Source: an uncultured Williamsia sp. (lineage in GTDB: Bacteria > Actinomycetota > Actinomycetes > Mycobacteriales > Mycobacteriaceae). Taken from it: DNA of 64,000 bases. The position numbers and the translations under genes are program-made. This document shows, piece after piece, positions 47,861 to 56,356 of this stretch (its first letter is position 1; every line of letters starts with the position of its first letter). Where the stretch lies: contig NZ_CANLWM010000007.1 of NCBI RefSeq assembly GCF_947494875.1, positions 1 to 64,000 on the forward strand. The letters are read 5' to 3'. The notes beneath the pieces were generated by a model. That model was not told where the DNA came from and did not search any database. It was given only the letters and a program-made list of their open reading frames with translations.

Positions 47861-49084
47861 TCAGTTCTCGCGGCGCGCGGCGGCGAGGTTCTCGTCGATC
47901 GCGCCGAGGAACTCCTCGGTGGTCAGGTACGACTGGTCGCCGCCGACGAGCAGCGCGAGGTCCTTCGTCATCTTGCCGCTCTCGACGGTGTTGATGACGA
48001 CGTCCTCGAGCTGATGAGCGAACTCGATGACCTCGGGGGTGTTGTCGAGCTTGCCGCGGTGGTCGAGTCCCCGGGTCCAGGCGAAGATCGACGCGATCGG
48101 GTTGGTCGAGGTCGGCTTGCCCTGCTGGTGCTGGCGGAAGTGACGCGTCACGGTGCCGTGGGCGGCCTCGGCCTCGCAGATGCCGCCGTCCGGGGTCAGC
48201 AGGACGGAGGTCATCAGGCCCAGCGAGCCGTAACCCTGCGCGACGGTGTCGGACTGGACGTCACCGTCGTAGTTCTTGCACGCCCAGACGTAGCCGCCCT
48301 CCCACTTCAGGGAGGAGGCGACCATGTCGTCGATGAGGCGGTGCTCGTAGTGGATCCCGGCGGCGTCGAACTCCGACTTGAACTCCTTCTCGAAGACGTC
48401 GGCGAAGATGTCCTTGAACGCGCCGTCGTACGCCTTGAGGATCGTGTTCTTGGTGGACAGGTACACCGGGTAGTTGCGCTGCAGGCCGTAGTTGAAGGAG
48501 GCGCGCGCGAAGTCCTCGATGGACTTGTTGAAGTTGTACATCCCCATCACGACGCCACCCTCCTTGTCCATCTGCACGATCTCGTGCTCGATGGGCTCGG
48601 AGCCGTCCTCGGGTGTGTAGGTGATGGTGACGGTGCCCGCGCCGGGGACCTTGAAGTCGGTCGCGCGGTACTGGTCACCGAAGGCGTGACGTCCGACGAC
48701 GACGGGCTTGGTCCATCCGGGGACCAGACGCGGGACGTTCGAGATGATGATGGGCGCGCGGAAGATGGTGCCGCCGAGGATGTTGCGGATGGTGCCGTTG
48801 GGCGAGCGCCACATCTTCTTCAGACCGAACTCCTCGACGCGGGCCTCGTCGGGGGTGATGGTGGCGCACTTGACGCCGACGCCGTGCTTCTGGATCGCGT
48901 GCGCCGCGTCGACCGTGACCTGGTCGTCGGTCTCGTCGCGGTACTCGATGCCGAGGTCGTAATAGTCGAGGTTCACGTCGAGGTAGGGGTGGATCAGCTT
49001 CTCTTTGATGAACTGCCAGATGATCCGGGTCATCTCGTCGCCGTCCAGTTCGACGACCGTGCCCTCTACCTTGATCTTGCCCAT
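47861..49084 (-). CDS. icd: NADP-dependent isocitrate dehydrogenase
   Basis: A 407-aa homodimeric isocitrate dehydrogenase of the eukaryote-like subfamily (Icd1 type). [21 protein letters not shown] at the N-terminus, the substrate-binding [16 protein letters not shown], the metal-binding region around [30 protein letters not shown] and the NADP loop [10 protein letters not shown] are present. ATG at 49084 begins [15 protein letters not shown]; the longer frame to 49132 is not needed, as GAGGAGG lies upstream. It makes 2-oxoglutarate and NADPH in the TCA cycle. It is divergent from the metY riboswitch. Confidence 0.96.
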   Translation of the reverse strand: MGKIKVEGTVVELDGDEMTRIIWQFIKEKLIHPYLDVNLDYYDLGIEYRDETDDQVTVDAAHAIQKHGVGVKCATITPDEARVEEFGLKKMWRSPNGTIRNILGGTIFRAPIIISNVPRLVPGWTKPVVVGRHAFGDQYRATDFKVPGAGTVTITYTPEDGSEPIEHEIVQMDKEGGVVMGMYNFNKSIEDFARASFNYGLQRNYPVYLSTKNTILKAYDGAFKDIFADVFEKEFKSEFDAAGIHYEHRLIDDMVASSLKWEGGYVWACKNYDGDVQSDTVAQGYGSLGLMTSVLLTPDGGICEAEAAHGTVTRHFRQHQQGKPTSTNPIASIFAWTRGLDHRGKLDNTPEVIEFAHQLEDVVINTVESGKMTKDLALLVGGDQSYLTTEEFLGAIDENLAAARREN

Positions 49085-49243
49085 GTGACTGAACGTCCTC
49101 CTCGGCGTGGTGGCCGGCCCCCGGCGGGGCACCTCGTGAGTGCTGATGTGGAGCCACGTCCACCGTAGTCCGCCGCCCTCTCGCCGTCCGCACCGAGTGC
49201 TCGGTCGGGACCGTCGGGGTTCCGATCAGCGCGAACGAGAAGG

Positions 49244-49273
49244 CTGACCGAATCGGATTCGCGATGCTATATC
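49244..49273 (+). promoter_or_regulatory. predicted promoter of metY
   Basis: CTGACC (49244-49249) and TATATC (49268-49273), spaced by 18 nt, form a plausible sigma-A-type promoter. It would start transcription near 49280, directly before the riboswitch. This is the only AT-rich patch in the icd-metY gap (49085-49464). Confidence 0.55.
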
Positions 49274-49281
49274 CTTGGCGC

Positions 49282-49382
49282 CAGGTCATGAGTGTCAGCG
49301 ACAAGCCCCGGCTCGGCTGACCGGCAACCCTCCAACCGCGGTGGGGTGCTCCGGGTGAAAGACCAGGTTGTGGGACCGCGTG
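49282..49382 (+). promoter_or_regulatory. SAM-IV riboswitch upstream of metY
   Basis: The leader contains the conserved SAM-IV core: GGTCATGAGTGTCAGCGACA, AGCCCCGGCT, then GGCTGACCGGCAACCCTCC, AACCGCGGTGGGGTGC, CCGGGTGA and a closing GACC that pairs with the first GGTC. This class was described in actinobacteria and shares its binding core with SAM-I but has different peripheral helices. It senses S-adenosylmethionine and should lower metY-metX expression when SAM is plentiful. Confidence 0.88.
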
Positions 49383-49401
49383 CGGTCCCCACGGCAAGCG
49401 C

Positions 49402-49420
49402 GGGTCCGATGGTCGGACCC
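49402..49420 (+). terminator. hairpin of the riboswitch expression platform
   Basis: GGGTCCGA (49402-49409) pairs perfectly with TCGGACCC (49413-49420) around a TGG loop. A further hairpin (CCGGGC 49422-49427 with GCCCGG 49434-49439) follows, and GTGGGACCGC with GCGGTCCCCAC precedes it. Together they form the likely regulatory region between the SAM aptamer and the metY start; no T-run is present, so control may be translational or Rho-assisted. Confidence 0.5.
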
Positions 49421-49464
49421 CCCGGGCGGCGATGCCCGGTGCGACCACAAGGAAGCCCTCACCG

Positions 49465-50802
49465 ATGAGCGATCTCCCCTACGACGGCACCCTCGAGCCC
49501 GAAGACCCCACCGCCTCGTGGAGCTTCGAGACCAAGCAGATCCACGCCGGCCAGACGGCGGACGCCGCCACCTCCGCGCGGGCGCTGCCGATCTACCAGA
49601 CCACCTCGTACACCTTCCGCGACACCCAGCACGCCGCGGACCTGTTCGGACTCGCCGAGCCGGGCAACATCTACACGCGCATCATGAACCCGACCCAGGA
49701 CGCGGTCGAGCAGCGCATCGCCGCTCTCGAGGGGGGTGTCGCCGCCCTGCTCGTCTCGTCGGGTCAGGCGGCCGAGACCTACGCGATCCTGAACATCGTC
49801 GAGACCGGCGGCCACGTCGTCTCGAGCCCGCGGCTCTACGGCGGCACGTACAACCTCTTCCACTACACACTGCCGAAGCTCGGCATCGAGGTGTCGTTCG
49901 TCGAGAACCCCGACGACATCGAGTCGTGGCGGGCGGCGGTGCGGCCGAACACCCGCGCGTTCTACGGCGAGACGATCGCCAACCCGAACAACGAGATCCT
50001 CGACATCCCCGCGGTGTCGGCGCTGGCGCACGAGAACGGTGTGCCGCTCATCGTCGACAACACCGTGGCGACGCCGTACCTGATCCAGCCGTTCACGCAC
50101 GGCGCCGACATCGTCGTGCACTCGGCGACCAAGTACATCGGTGGACACGGCACCGCTGTCGGCGGTGTCATCGTCGACGGCGGCACGTTCGACTGGCGCG
50201 TGCAGCGCGACGGCCAGGATCTGTTCCCCGGCTTCACCACCCCGGACCCCAGCTACCACGGCGCGGTGTTCGCCGACCTCGGGGCGCCGGCGTTCGCGCT
50301 GAAGGCCCGCGTGCAGTGGTTGCGCGACACCGGTTCCGCGATCGCACCGTTCAACGCCTTCCTCATCTCGCAGGGCCTGGAGACGCTGAGCCTGCGCATC
50401 GAGCGGCACGTCGAGAACGCCCGCAAGGTCGCCGAGTTCCTCGAGAAGCATGACCAGGTGGAGTCGGTCGCGTACGCCGGTCTGCCGTCGTCGCCGTGGT
50501 ACGAGCGCGGCCAGAAGCTGGCCCCGCGCGGCCAGGGCGCCATCGTCGCCTTCGAGATCGTCGGTGGCGTCGACGCCGGCAAACGCTTCGTCGACGCCCT
50601 CACCCTGCACAGTCACGTCGCCAACATCGGCGACGTCCGGTCGCTGGTGATCCACCCGGCGTCCACGACCCATTCGCAGTTGATCGCCGAGGAGCAGCTC
50701 GCCGCCGGCGTGACCCCCGGTCTCGTCCGCCTGGCGGTCGGACTGGAGGGTGTCGACGACATCGTCGCCGACCTCGAGCAGGGATTCCGAGCGGCACGCT
50801 GA
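49465..50802 (+). CDS. metY: O-acetylhomoserine sulfhydrylase
   Basis: A 445-aa PLP enzyme of the Cys/Met metabolism family that makes homocysteine from O-acetylhomoserine and sulfide. [14 protein letters not shown] at the start, [23 protein letters not shown] and the PLP lysine in [13 protein letters not shown] are typical, and [21 protein letters not shown] is the C-terminal signature. ATG at 49465 follows GGAAG. The gene is under a SAM-IV riboswitch and is followed by metX after one nucleotide, whose product supplies its substrate. Confidence 0.96.
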   Translation: MSDLPYDGTLEPEDPTASWSFETKQIHAGQTADAATSARALPIYQTTSYTFRDTQHAADLFGLAEPGNIYTRIMNPTQDAVEQRIAALEGGVAALLVSSGQAAETYAILNIVETGGHVVSSPRLYGGTYNLFHYTLPKLGIEVSFVENPDDIESWRAAVRPNTRAFYGETIANPNNEILDIPAVSALAHENGVPLIVDNTVATPYLIQPFTHGADIVVHSATKYIGGHGTAVGGVIVDGGTFDWRVQRDGQDLFPGFTTPDPSYHGAVFADLGAPAFALKARVQWLRDTGSAIAPFNAFLISQGLETLSLRIERHVENARKVAEFLEKHDQVESVAYAGLPSSPWYERGQKLAPRGQGAIVAFEIVGGVDAGKRFVDALTLHSHVANIGDVRSLVIHPASTTHSQLIAEEQLAAGVTPGLVRLAVGLEGVDDIVADLEQGFRAAR

Positions 50803-50803
50803 G

Positions 50804-51940
50804 GTGACGATCGACCCGCGGACACGCCCCGAGACCGACTGGGAGACACTCCCGGACGGTGAACTGACGCGCGTGTCCGTCGGGTCGGTCGCGCTCGACA
50901 ACGGCGAGGTCATCGACGACGTGACCATCGCGTTCCAGCGTTGGGGGCGGTTGTCCCCCGCACGCGACAACGTCGTCGTCACGCTGCACGCCCTCACCGG
51001 CGATTCCCATGTCATCGGGCCGCCGGGGCCCGGACATCCGCTGCCCGGGTGGTGGGACGGGTTGATCGGGCCCGGCTGCGCCGTCGACACCGACGAGTGG
51101 TGCGTCATCTCGGCCAACGTCCTCGGCGGGTGCGGTGGCTCCACCGGTCCGTCGTCGCCCGGGCCCGACGGGATGCCGTGGGGGTCCCGTTTCCCGCACA
51201 TCACCGTGCTCGACCAGGTCCGTGCCGAGGTCGCCCTGATGGACGTGCTCGGGATCGACTCCGTCGCATCGGTTCTCGGCGGATCGATGGGCGGGGCCCG
51301 ATCGCTGGAGTGGATGATCGGCTTCCCCGACCGCGTCCGCAGCGCGCTGGTGCTCGCCGTCGGACCCCGCGCCACGGCGGACCAGATCGGTACGCAGACC
51401 ACCCAGATCGCCGCGATCACCGCCGACCCGGCCTGGCAGGGTGGCGATTACCACGGGACCGGGCAGGCTCCGACGGCCGGTTTGGGCGTCGCGCGGCGTG
51501 TCGCGCACATGTACTACCGCTCGGAGATCGAGCTGGACAACCGGTTCCAGAACAACGTCCAGGGCGACGAGAACCCGTTGGCCGGCGGTCGGTACGCGGT
51601 GCAGAGCTACCTCGAGCACCAGGCCGACAAGCTCGCCGCCCGGTTCGACCCTGGCAGCTACGTCGTGCTCAGCGAGGTGCTCAACAACCACGACGTGGGT
51701 CGCAATCGGGGCGGCACTCGCGCAGCCCTCGAGTCCTGCCACGTCCCCTGCATCGTCGGGGGCATCTCCTCGGATCGTCTGTACCCGTTGCGGACCCAGG
51801 CCGAGCTCGCCGAGCAACTCCCCGGCTGCGTGGGAGGACTGCACGTGGTGCAGTCCGACAGCGGCCACGACGGCTTCCTCACCGAGTTCGACGCCGTCGC
51901 GGATCTCCTCAAGCGCACCATGGAACTCGCCCGCGCCTGA
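50804..51940 (+). CDS. metX: homoserine O-acetyltransferase
   Basis: A 378-aa alpha/beta-hydrolase-fold acetyltransferase producing O-acetyl-L-homoserine. The nucleophile Ser lies in [15 protein letters not shown], the Asp in the ISSDRLYPL stretch and the His in [26 protein letters not shown] and [26 protein letters not shown] are family hallmarks. GTG at 50804 starts one base after the metY stop, so the pair is one operon under SAM control. Confidence 0.96.
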   Translation: MTIDPRTRPETDWETLPDGELTRVSVGSVALDNGEVIDDVTIAFQRWGRLSPARDNVVVTLHALTGDSHVIGPPGPGHPLPGWWDGLIGPGCAVDTDEWCVISANVLGGCGGSTGPSSPGPDGMPWGSRFPHITVLDQVRAEVALMDVLGIDSVASVLGGSMGGARSLEWMIGFPDRVRSALVLAVGPRATADQIGTQTTQIAAITADPAWQGGDYHGTGQAPTAGLGVARRVAHMYYRSEIELDNRFQNNVQGDENPLAGGRYAVQSYLEHQADKLAARFDPGSYVVLSEVLNNHDVGRNRGGTRAALESCHVPCIVGGISSDRLYPLRTQAELAEQLPGCVGGLHVVQSDSGHDGFLTEFDAVADLLKRTMELARA

Positions 51941-51951
51941 GACCGCCGGCC

Positions 51952-51972
51952 CGCGGGGACATCTCACCCGCG
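51952..51972. terminator. hairpin between convergent metX and the Hsp70-like gene
   Basis: CGCGGG (51952-51957) pairs with CCCGCG (51967-51972) around a 9-nt loop, 12 nt after the metX stop and 11 nt from the end of the convergent gene. It could terminate both transcripts. Confidence 0.4.
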
Positions 51973-51982
51973 ACGTTCTCGA

Positions 51983-53446
51983 TCAGCGCGCGGCCGGTGC
52001 GCCGGTGGTGGGTTGCGGCTGTGCCGAGAAACCCTGCACGCCCACGCCGTCGGGGTCGACGGACTCGGGAGCTGTGGTCGGGCCCGGGATCGGCGTGAAC
52101 GGGTAGGGCGTGAGCGGTGCGGACTCCACCGACGACTCCAGCGGCGCGGACGTCGACGGCGGGGTGATCGTGGAGGTGGGGACGTTCGTCCCCTCGCTGG
52201 TCGGCAACACGGTGGTGGCCCAGGGACGCGGCGTGCGCTGCGATCCACCGCTGTAGTCGTCCGGGGTCGAGGTGGTGGTGACGACGCCCGCCTCGCCCTC
52301 GTCGGTGACAGTGGTGGTGGTCCGGTCGGTCGTCGTTCGTCCGGTGGTCTGCGCCGCGGCGGGGCGCGTGGTGGTCGACGAGGTCGCCGCGGTCGTCGTG
52401 GCGACGACCGTCGAGGAGGCCGGTGTGTCACCGTCACCGGTGACCGACGCTCCCTGGACGTGCACCCCGACCACGACGGCGGTGAGCATCGCGGCGACCA
52501 GGACGGCGCCGATCACCGCGACGGGCACGACCGACAGCAGATCGCGGTGTCGACGACCACCGATGAACTCCAGTGCCGTCGGCGCGCCCTGTCCGGGACG
52601 GGCGGCCAGTGCGGCGCCGACCGCACCGACGAGCTCCGGGGCGTCGGGAACCGAGGGCTCTTCCCCCAGCGCACGGGCGAACGCCGCCCGCACCGACGCC
52701 ATCGTCGCCAGACCGCCGACGAGGACGACCGGCGAGTCGATCAGCGCGGGGTCACCCGCACGGATGCCGGTGACGATGTCGGTGACATCGGCGACCCCGC
52801 CCGCGACGAGCTCCTCGACCATCGCCGCTGTGACGGTGAAGCGCTGGCCGGCGACGGTGACGATGGCCGTATCTGCCTCCGCCAGTTCCTCTTTCGCTGT
52901 CCGACAGGCGCTGCGCAATTCGGCACGACGCCGCCTGCCGAGATCGGTCATCGTCGCGGACGCCCGCTCGGCGAGTGCGGTGTCGATCGCCGCACCGGAC
53001 AGCCCGGTGGTGCGCTCGGGTGTGGTCGCGGTGCCGTCGCGGGTGTCGATGACGAACACCGAGGTCCCGCTGTCGCCGGCGTCGACCACGATGACGCGCG
53101 GGTGCGCGGCGACCGCACCCGACTGCGCGAGCGCGCGCCCGACTGCCTCGGGATCGTCGATGACGTGGACCTGCCGACGTGTCCCGGCACCGCCGGTCGG
53201 GATCTCGCCGCCGCGCGCCGCCACGCCGATCGCGCCGACCGAGAGGTCTGCGGCCGCGGCGCGGTCGAGCATGAGGGCGATGCCGGAGTTGAGACGGCCG
53301 GCGCGGTCGAGACGGTCGGTGGGATCGATGTCGATGACGCGGGAATCGACCCGGATGCGGTCGTGATCGTCCACCGTGACGAGCGCGCAGTGGACCATGC
53401 CGCTGCCGGCCGACAGGCCGAGGGTCGTCGTGGTGGGGTGCGTCAT
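51983..53446 (-). CDS. membrane-anchored Hsp70-like protein with Thr/Ser/Pro-rich extracytoplasmic tail
   Basis: A 487-aa protein in three parts. Residues 1-295 resemble the actin/Hsp70 ATPase fold: an N-terminal strand TTLGLSAGSGMVHCALVTVD in the phosphate-1 position, RVIVVDAGDSGTSVFVID in the phosphate-2 position (about 115-132) and a late VVLVGGLATMASVRAAFARAL. A transmembrane helix follows at about 302-326 (VVPVAVIGAVLVAAMLTAVVVGV). Residues 327-487 are mostly Thr, Ser and Pro and should lie outside the membrane. No peptide-binding Hsp70 domain exists. Such proteins are seen in Mycobacteriales with unknown role; regulation of cell envelope processes by a nucleotide switch is conceivable. 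Confidence 0.72.
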   Translation of the reverse strand: MTHPTTTTLGLSAGSGMVHCALVTVDDHDRIRVDSRVIDIDPTDRLDRAGRLNSGIALMLDRAAAADLSVGAIGVAARGGEIPTGGAGTRRQVHVIDDPEAVGRALAQSGAVAAHPRVIVVDAGDSGTSVFVIDTRDGTATTPERTTGLSGAAIDTALAERASATMTDLGRRRRAELRSACRTAKEELAEADTAIVTVAGQRFTVTAAMVEELVAGGVADVTDIVTGIRAGDPALIDSPVVLVGGLATMASVRAAFARALGEEPSVPDAPELVGAVGAALAARPGQGAPTALEFIGGRRHRDLLSVVPVAVIGAVLVAAMLTAVVVGVHVQGASVTGDGDTPASSTVVATTTAATSSTTTRPAAAQTTGRTTTDRTTTTVTDEGEAGVVTTTSTPDDYSGGSQRTPRPWATTVLPTSEGTNVPTSTITPPSTSAPLESSVESAPLTPYPFTPIPGPTTAPESVDPDGVGVQGFSAQPQPTTGAPAAR

Positions 53447-53544
53447 CGTCTTCCGGTGTCGGGGCCGGGCGCGGGGTCCTCACGCGCCGATCTGGTCGTC
53501 GAACCCGTCAAGGATAGTGGGTCGACGCCGGTCGGGGCGACCTA

Positions 53545-53901
53545 CTATTGATCGATACCGGTGCCCAGCGCGTCGATCGAGGCGGCCATCCAGATGATGA
53601 TCCCGCCGGCGACCGCGGTCGCGACGACGTCCGCGAACCGGCCTCTCACCTGCAGCAATCCGACGCGCGAGCTCGGTAGTACCGCGCGGAGGACCGAGGC
53701 GAGCAGCGAGGCCGCGCCGAAGACGAAGGCGCCACGACGCCACCGGTCGACGATGACGAACACGAACGCCAGGACGATCAGGGCCGCGACGAGGACGAAG
53801 GGGATCTGGACGAGGACCCAGCGGACGCGCCGCGCCCGGTGGACCGAGGCGGCGGTGCGTCCCCCGGCCGGGATGGCCTGCGGGGTCCGCGACCGTGTCA
53901 C
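53545..53901 (-). CDS. DUF3017 small membrane protein
   Basis: A 118-aa protein with three hydrophobic segments ([40 protein letters not shown] and [16 protein letters not shown]). Adjacency to folD by a GTGA overlap is the usual DUF3017 setting (Rv3355c in M. tuberculosis, from memory). GTG at 53901 is the start. Function unknown. Confidence 0.82.
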   Translation of the reverse strand: MTRSRTPQAIPAGGRTAASVHRARRVRWVLVQIPFVLVAALIVLAFVFVIVDRWRRGAFVFGAASLLASVLRAVLPSSRVGLLQVRGRFADVVATAVAGGIIIWMAASIDALGTGIDQ

Positions 53902-54779
53902 ACCGGCGCCCCGACGGTCGACGCGAGGTCGGCCTCGGCCTGCTCGACCACGTTGGCCAGCAGGAACGCCCGGGTGAGCGGCCCGACGCCACCCGGGTTG
54001 GGCGACACGTGACCGGCGACGTCCCAGACGTCGGGGTGCACGTCGCCGACGAGACCCGACTCGGTGCGGCTCACACCCACGTCGACGACAGCCGCGCCGG
54101 GCGCCACCATGTCCGCGGTGATCAGGTGCGGGGAGCCTGCGGCGGCGACCACGATGTCGGCGCGCGACACCTCTCCGGCCAGATCGCGGGTGCCCGTGTG
54201 GCACAGCGTGACCGTGGCGTTCTCGCTGCGGCGGGTGAGCAGCAGTCCGATCGTGCGGCCGATGGTGACACCACGCCCGACCACGACGACGCGGGCGCCG
54301 TCCAGGGGGATGTCGTAACGGCGCAGCAGGTGGATGACCCCGCGCGGGGTGCACGGCAGCGGCGCGGGCGCGCCCAACACCAGGCGTCCCAGGTTGACCG
54401 GGTGCAGTCCGTCGGCGTCCTTGCGCGGGTCGATGCGCTCGAGTGCCGCGGTCGCGTCGACGTCCTTCGGCAGCGGAAGCTGGACGATGTAGCCCGTGCA
54501 GGCGGGATCGGCGTTGAGCTCGTCGATGGCGGCGTCGATGTCGGCGGCGGTCGCATCCGCCGGGAGGTCACGGCGGATCGACGCGATGCCGACCTTGGCG
54601 CAGTCGGAGTGCTTGCCGCGGACGTACGCCTGCGAGCCGGGGTCGTCGCCGACGAGGATCGTGCCGAGACCAGGCGTCCGACCGGCGGCGGTGAGCGCCT
54701 CGACCCGGCCGCGGAGGTCGGTGAAGAGCTCGTCGCGCGTGGCCTTGCCGTCCAGTGCTGTCGCCGTCACGCCGTCCAT
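53898..54779 (-). CDS. folD: bifunctional methylenetetrahydrofolate dehydrogenase/cyclohydrolase
   Basis: A 293-aa FolD that interconverts 5,10-methylene-, 5,10-methenyl- and 10-formyl-tetrahydrofolate. [20 protein letters not shown] holds the Tyr/Lys active-site area, [13 protein letters not shown] and the NADP domain [21 protein letters not shown] are clear, and [18 protein letters not shown] is the C-terminal signature (usual PGGVGPMT). ATG at 54779 is used; a GTG three codons later is an alternative. It supplies one-carbon units, in keeping with the neighbouring methionine genes. Confidence 0.95.
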   Translation of the reverse strand: MDGVTATALDGKATRDELFTDLRGRVEALTAAGRTPGLGTILVGDDPGSQAYVRGKHSDCAKVGIASIRRDLPADATAADIDAAIDELNADPACTGYIVQLPLPKDVDATAALERIDPRKDADGLHPVNLGRLVLGAPAPLPCTPRGVIHLLRRYDIPLDGARVVVVGRGVTIGRTIGLLLTRRSENATVTLCHTGTRDLAGEVSRADIVVAAAGSPHLITADMVAPGAAVVDVGVSRTESGLVGDVHPDVWDVAGHVSPNPGGVGPLTRAFLLANVVEQAEADLASTVGAPV

Positions 54780-54808
54780 TGTCGCCGATCGCGCGCCGGC
54801 CGCCGGGA

Positions 54809-55693
54809 TCAGGCCCGCCGCACTCGGCTCACCCGGGATGCCGATGCCGCCAATGTCGTCACGCGGACGCGCACGGCCGCGACCGGGCGCAGGTGGGGCA
54901 GGGCCGCGACCAGCGGGTCGGCGGCGAGATCCGACTCGGCGACCCGTTCGACGATGTGCGGCGACACCGGCGGCAGGGGTGCGTCGACCCGTTCGACGAT
55001 GTGCGGCGACACCGGCGGGAGTTCCACGCGGACGCTGGGCTCGCGCATCCCGAGCCGGACGAGCGGGTACGAGCCCAACCCGATCAGCACGGCGCACAGG
55101 TGCCCGATGTCGGTGAACGTCGGGTGACCACCGCTGAACAGCGGCCACACGACCGGGGTGAGGGCCAGCGCGACGAGTCCGACCAGGTAGGGCGCGCGCC
55201 ACCGCCGGGCGAGCCGGTACACGAGGATGCCCGCGACGCCGGCGAGTCCGTAGCTGACGCCGATGTCGATGACGTTGATGGACGACTGCGGGGCGCGGCC
55301 GGTGTCGATGGCCCACAGCAGGACGCTCTGGCTGATGTAGGTGGCGCCGACGTGGGCGACGACCACCACGAGCAGCCACCGGGCCGTGCCGAGCCACCGT
55401 TCGACCGTGGCGTGGATGGTGGCGTAGGCGATCGCGTAGAGGAACCAGCCGTCGCCGTCGATCCAGAGGGCGCTGCGGACGAGGCTGGGGACCGGGTCGT
55501 GCATGAGGTGGCGGAGGTTCGTCGACCGGCTGCGCAGGATGTCGGTGAGGTCGTGCGCGCCGACGCGGTGCGCCACGATCGTGGTCACGAAGAGGATCGC
55601 GAGCCAGATGAAGGTCCCGGGGGCCGACCGCACGTACCGACCGACCGCGCCGCCGAGACGGCGGACGGTGTCGCGGGTGAATGCTGAGGCCAT
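54809..55693 (-). CDS. rhomboid-like membrane protein
   Basis: A 294-aa polytopic membrane protein with about six transmembrane segments. [18 protein letters not shown] resembles the rhomboid serine motif (GxSG), but the last Gly is replaced (GVSYG). A His appears in [14 protein letters not shown], where rhomboids carry their catalytic His. Proteolysis is therefore possible but not certain. The hydrophilic C-terminus contains a tandem 15-residue repeat ([11 protein letters not shown] twice). ATG at 55693 follows GAGAGA. It is 29 nt upstream of folD on the same strand. Confidence 0.75.
   Translation of the reverse strand: MASAFTRDTVRRLGGAVGRYVRSAPGTFIWLAILFVTTIVAHRVGAHDLTDILRSRSTNLRHLMHDPVPSLVRSALWIDGDGWFLYAIAYATIHATVERWLGTARWLLVVVVAHVGATYISQSVLLWAIDTGRAPQSSINVIDIGVSYGLAGVAGILVYRLARRWRAPYLVGLVALALTPVVWPLFSGGHPTFTDIGHLCAVLIGLGSYPLVRLGMREPSVRVELPPVSPHIVERVDAPLPPVSPHIVERVAESDLAADPLVAALPHLRPVAAVRVRVTTLAASASRVSRVRRA
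54940..55018. repeat. 45-bp tandem duplication within the rhomboid-like gene
   Basis: A 34-nt stretch (54940-54973) recurs exactly at 54985-55018, a shift of 45 nt that keeps frame and duplicates [12 protein letters not shown] in the protein tail. The exact identity implies a recent duplication or a selected repeat. Confidence 0.9.
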
Positions 55694-55770
55694 CGGATCT
55701 CTCTCGTGTGCTCGACAGGAGGCGGTGTCCGCTGGTCGTCGGCCATCCCCATCCGGCACAGTGAGCGTCC

Positions 55771-56235
55771 GTGTTCCGCATTTTGTTCCACGAGCCGTGC
55801 ATACCGCCCAATACCGGCAACGCCATCCGCCTGGCCGCCAACACGGGCTCGGAGCTGCACCTCGTCGAGCCGCTCGGGTTCGACCTCGACGAGGCAAAGG
55901 TCCGCCGTGCGGGCCTCGATTACCACGACATGGCCTCGGTCACGGTCCACCGCGATCTGGACGCGGCGTGGACGGCGCTGCAGCCCGAGCGGGTGTTCGC
56001 GTTCACCGCGCACGCCACCGACAACTTCGCGGCCGTGGACTACCGCCCTGGCGACGTGCTGCTGTTCGGCCCGGAGCCGACGGGACTGTCACAGGAGGTC
56101 CTCGCCGACCCGCACGTGACCGCCCGCCTGCGCATCCCGATGCTCGCCGGACGACGGTCGCTCAACCTCGCCAACGCCGCGAGCATCGTCGTCTACGAGG
56201 CCTGGCGACAGAACGGCTTCGACGGCGCGGTGTGA
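55771..56235 (+). CDS. trmL: tRNA (cytidine(34)-2'-O)-methyltransferase (SPOUT)
   Basis: A 154-aa SPOUT-fold methyltransferase of the TrmL/SpoU group that methylates the 2'-OH at wobble position 34 of certain leucine tRNAs. Family motifs: [20 protein letters not shown] (motif 1), [15 protein letters not shown] (motif 2) and [26 protein letters not shown] (motif 3, SAM knot). GTG at 55771 starts [10 protein letters not shown] strong hairpin follows its stop. M. tuberculosis spoU (Rv3366) lies in the same neighbourhood. Confidence 0.94.
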   Translation: MFRILFHEPCIPPNTGNAIRLAANTGSELHLVEPLGFDLDEAKVRRAGLDYHDMASVTVHRDLDAAWTALQPERVFAFTAHATDNFAAVDYRPGDVLLFGPEPTGLSQEVLADPHVTARLRIPMLAGRRSLNLANAASIVVYEAWRQNGFDGAV

Positions 56236-56299
56236 CGGTTCGCGTCGCCCGCGAGGTGATGGGTTCGCCCGCGATCTGGGCTCTGCGCCACCCGGTGGC

Positions 56300-56331
56300 G
56301 GGTTCGCCCGGAACATCCGGCGGGCGAACCC
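56300..56331. terminator. strong hairpin between trmL and the reverse transcriptase gene
   Basis: GGGTTCGCCCG (56300-56310) and CGGGCGAACCC (56321-56331) form a perfect 11-bp stem with a 10-nt loop. It lies 65 nt after trmL and 26 nt from the stop of the convergent reverse transcriptase, so it can end both. A further copy of GGGTTCGCCCG is at about 56262-56272. Confidence 0.75.
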
Positions 56332-56356
56332 CGGTTGGGAAGGCGAAACGCATGGA

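Noticed and set aside
49282-49382. SAM-I riboswitch
   Set aside because: The periphery lacks the SAM-I start and P2 layout; GGTCATGAGTG and the closing GACC fit SAM-IV.
54940-55018. CRISPR-like repeat
   Set aside because: Only two copies with an 11-nt spacer, lying in frame inside a gene.
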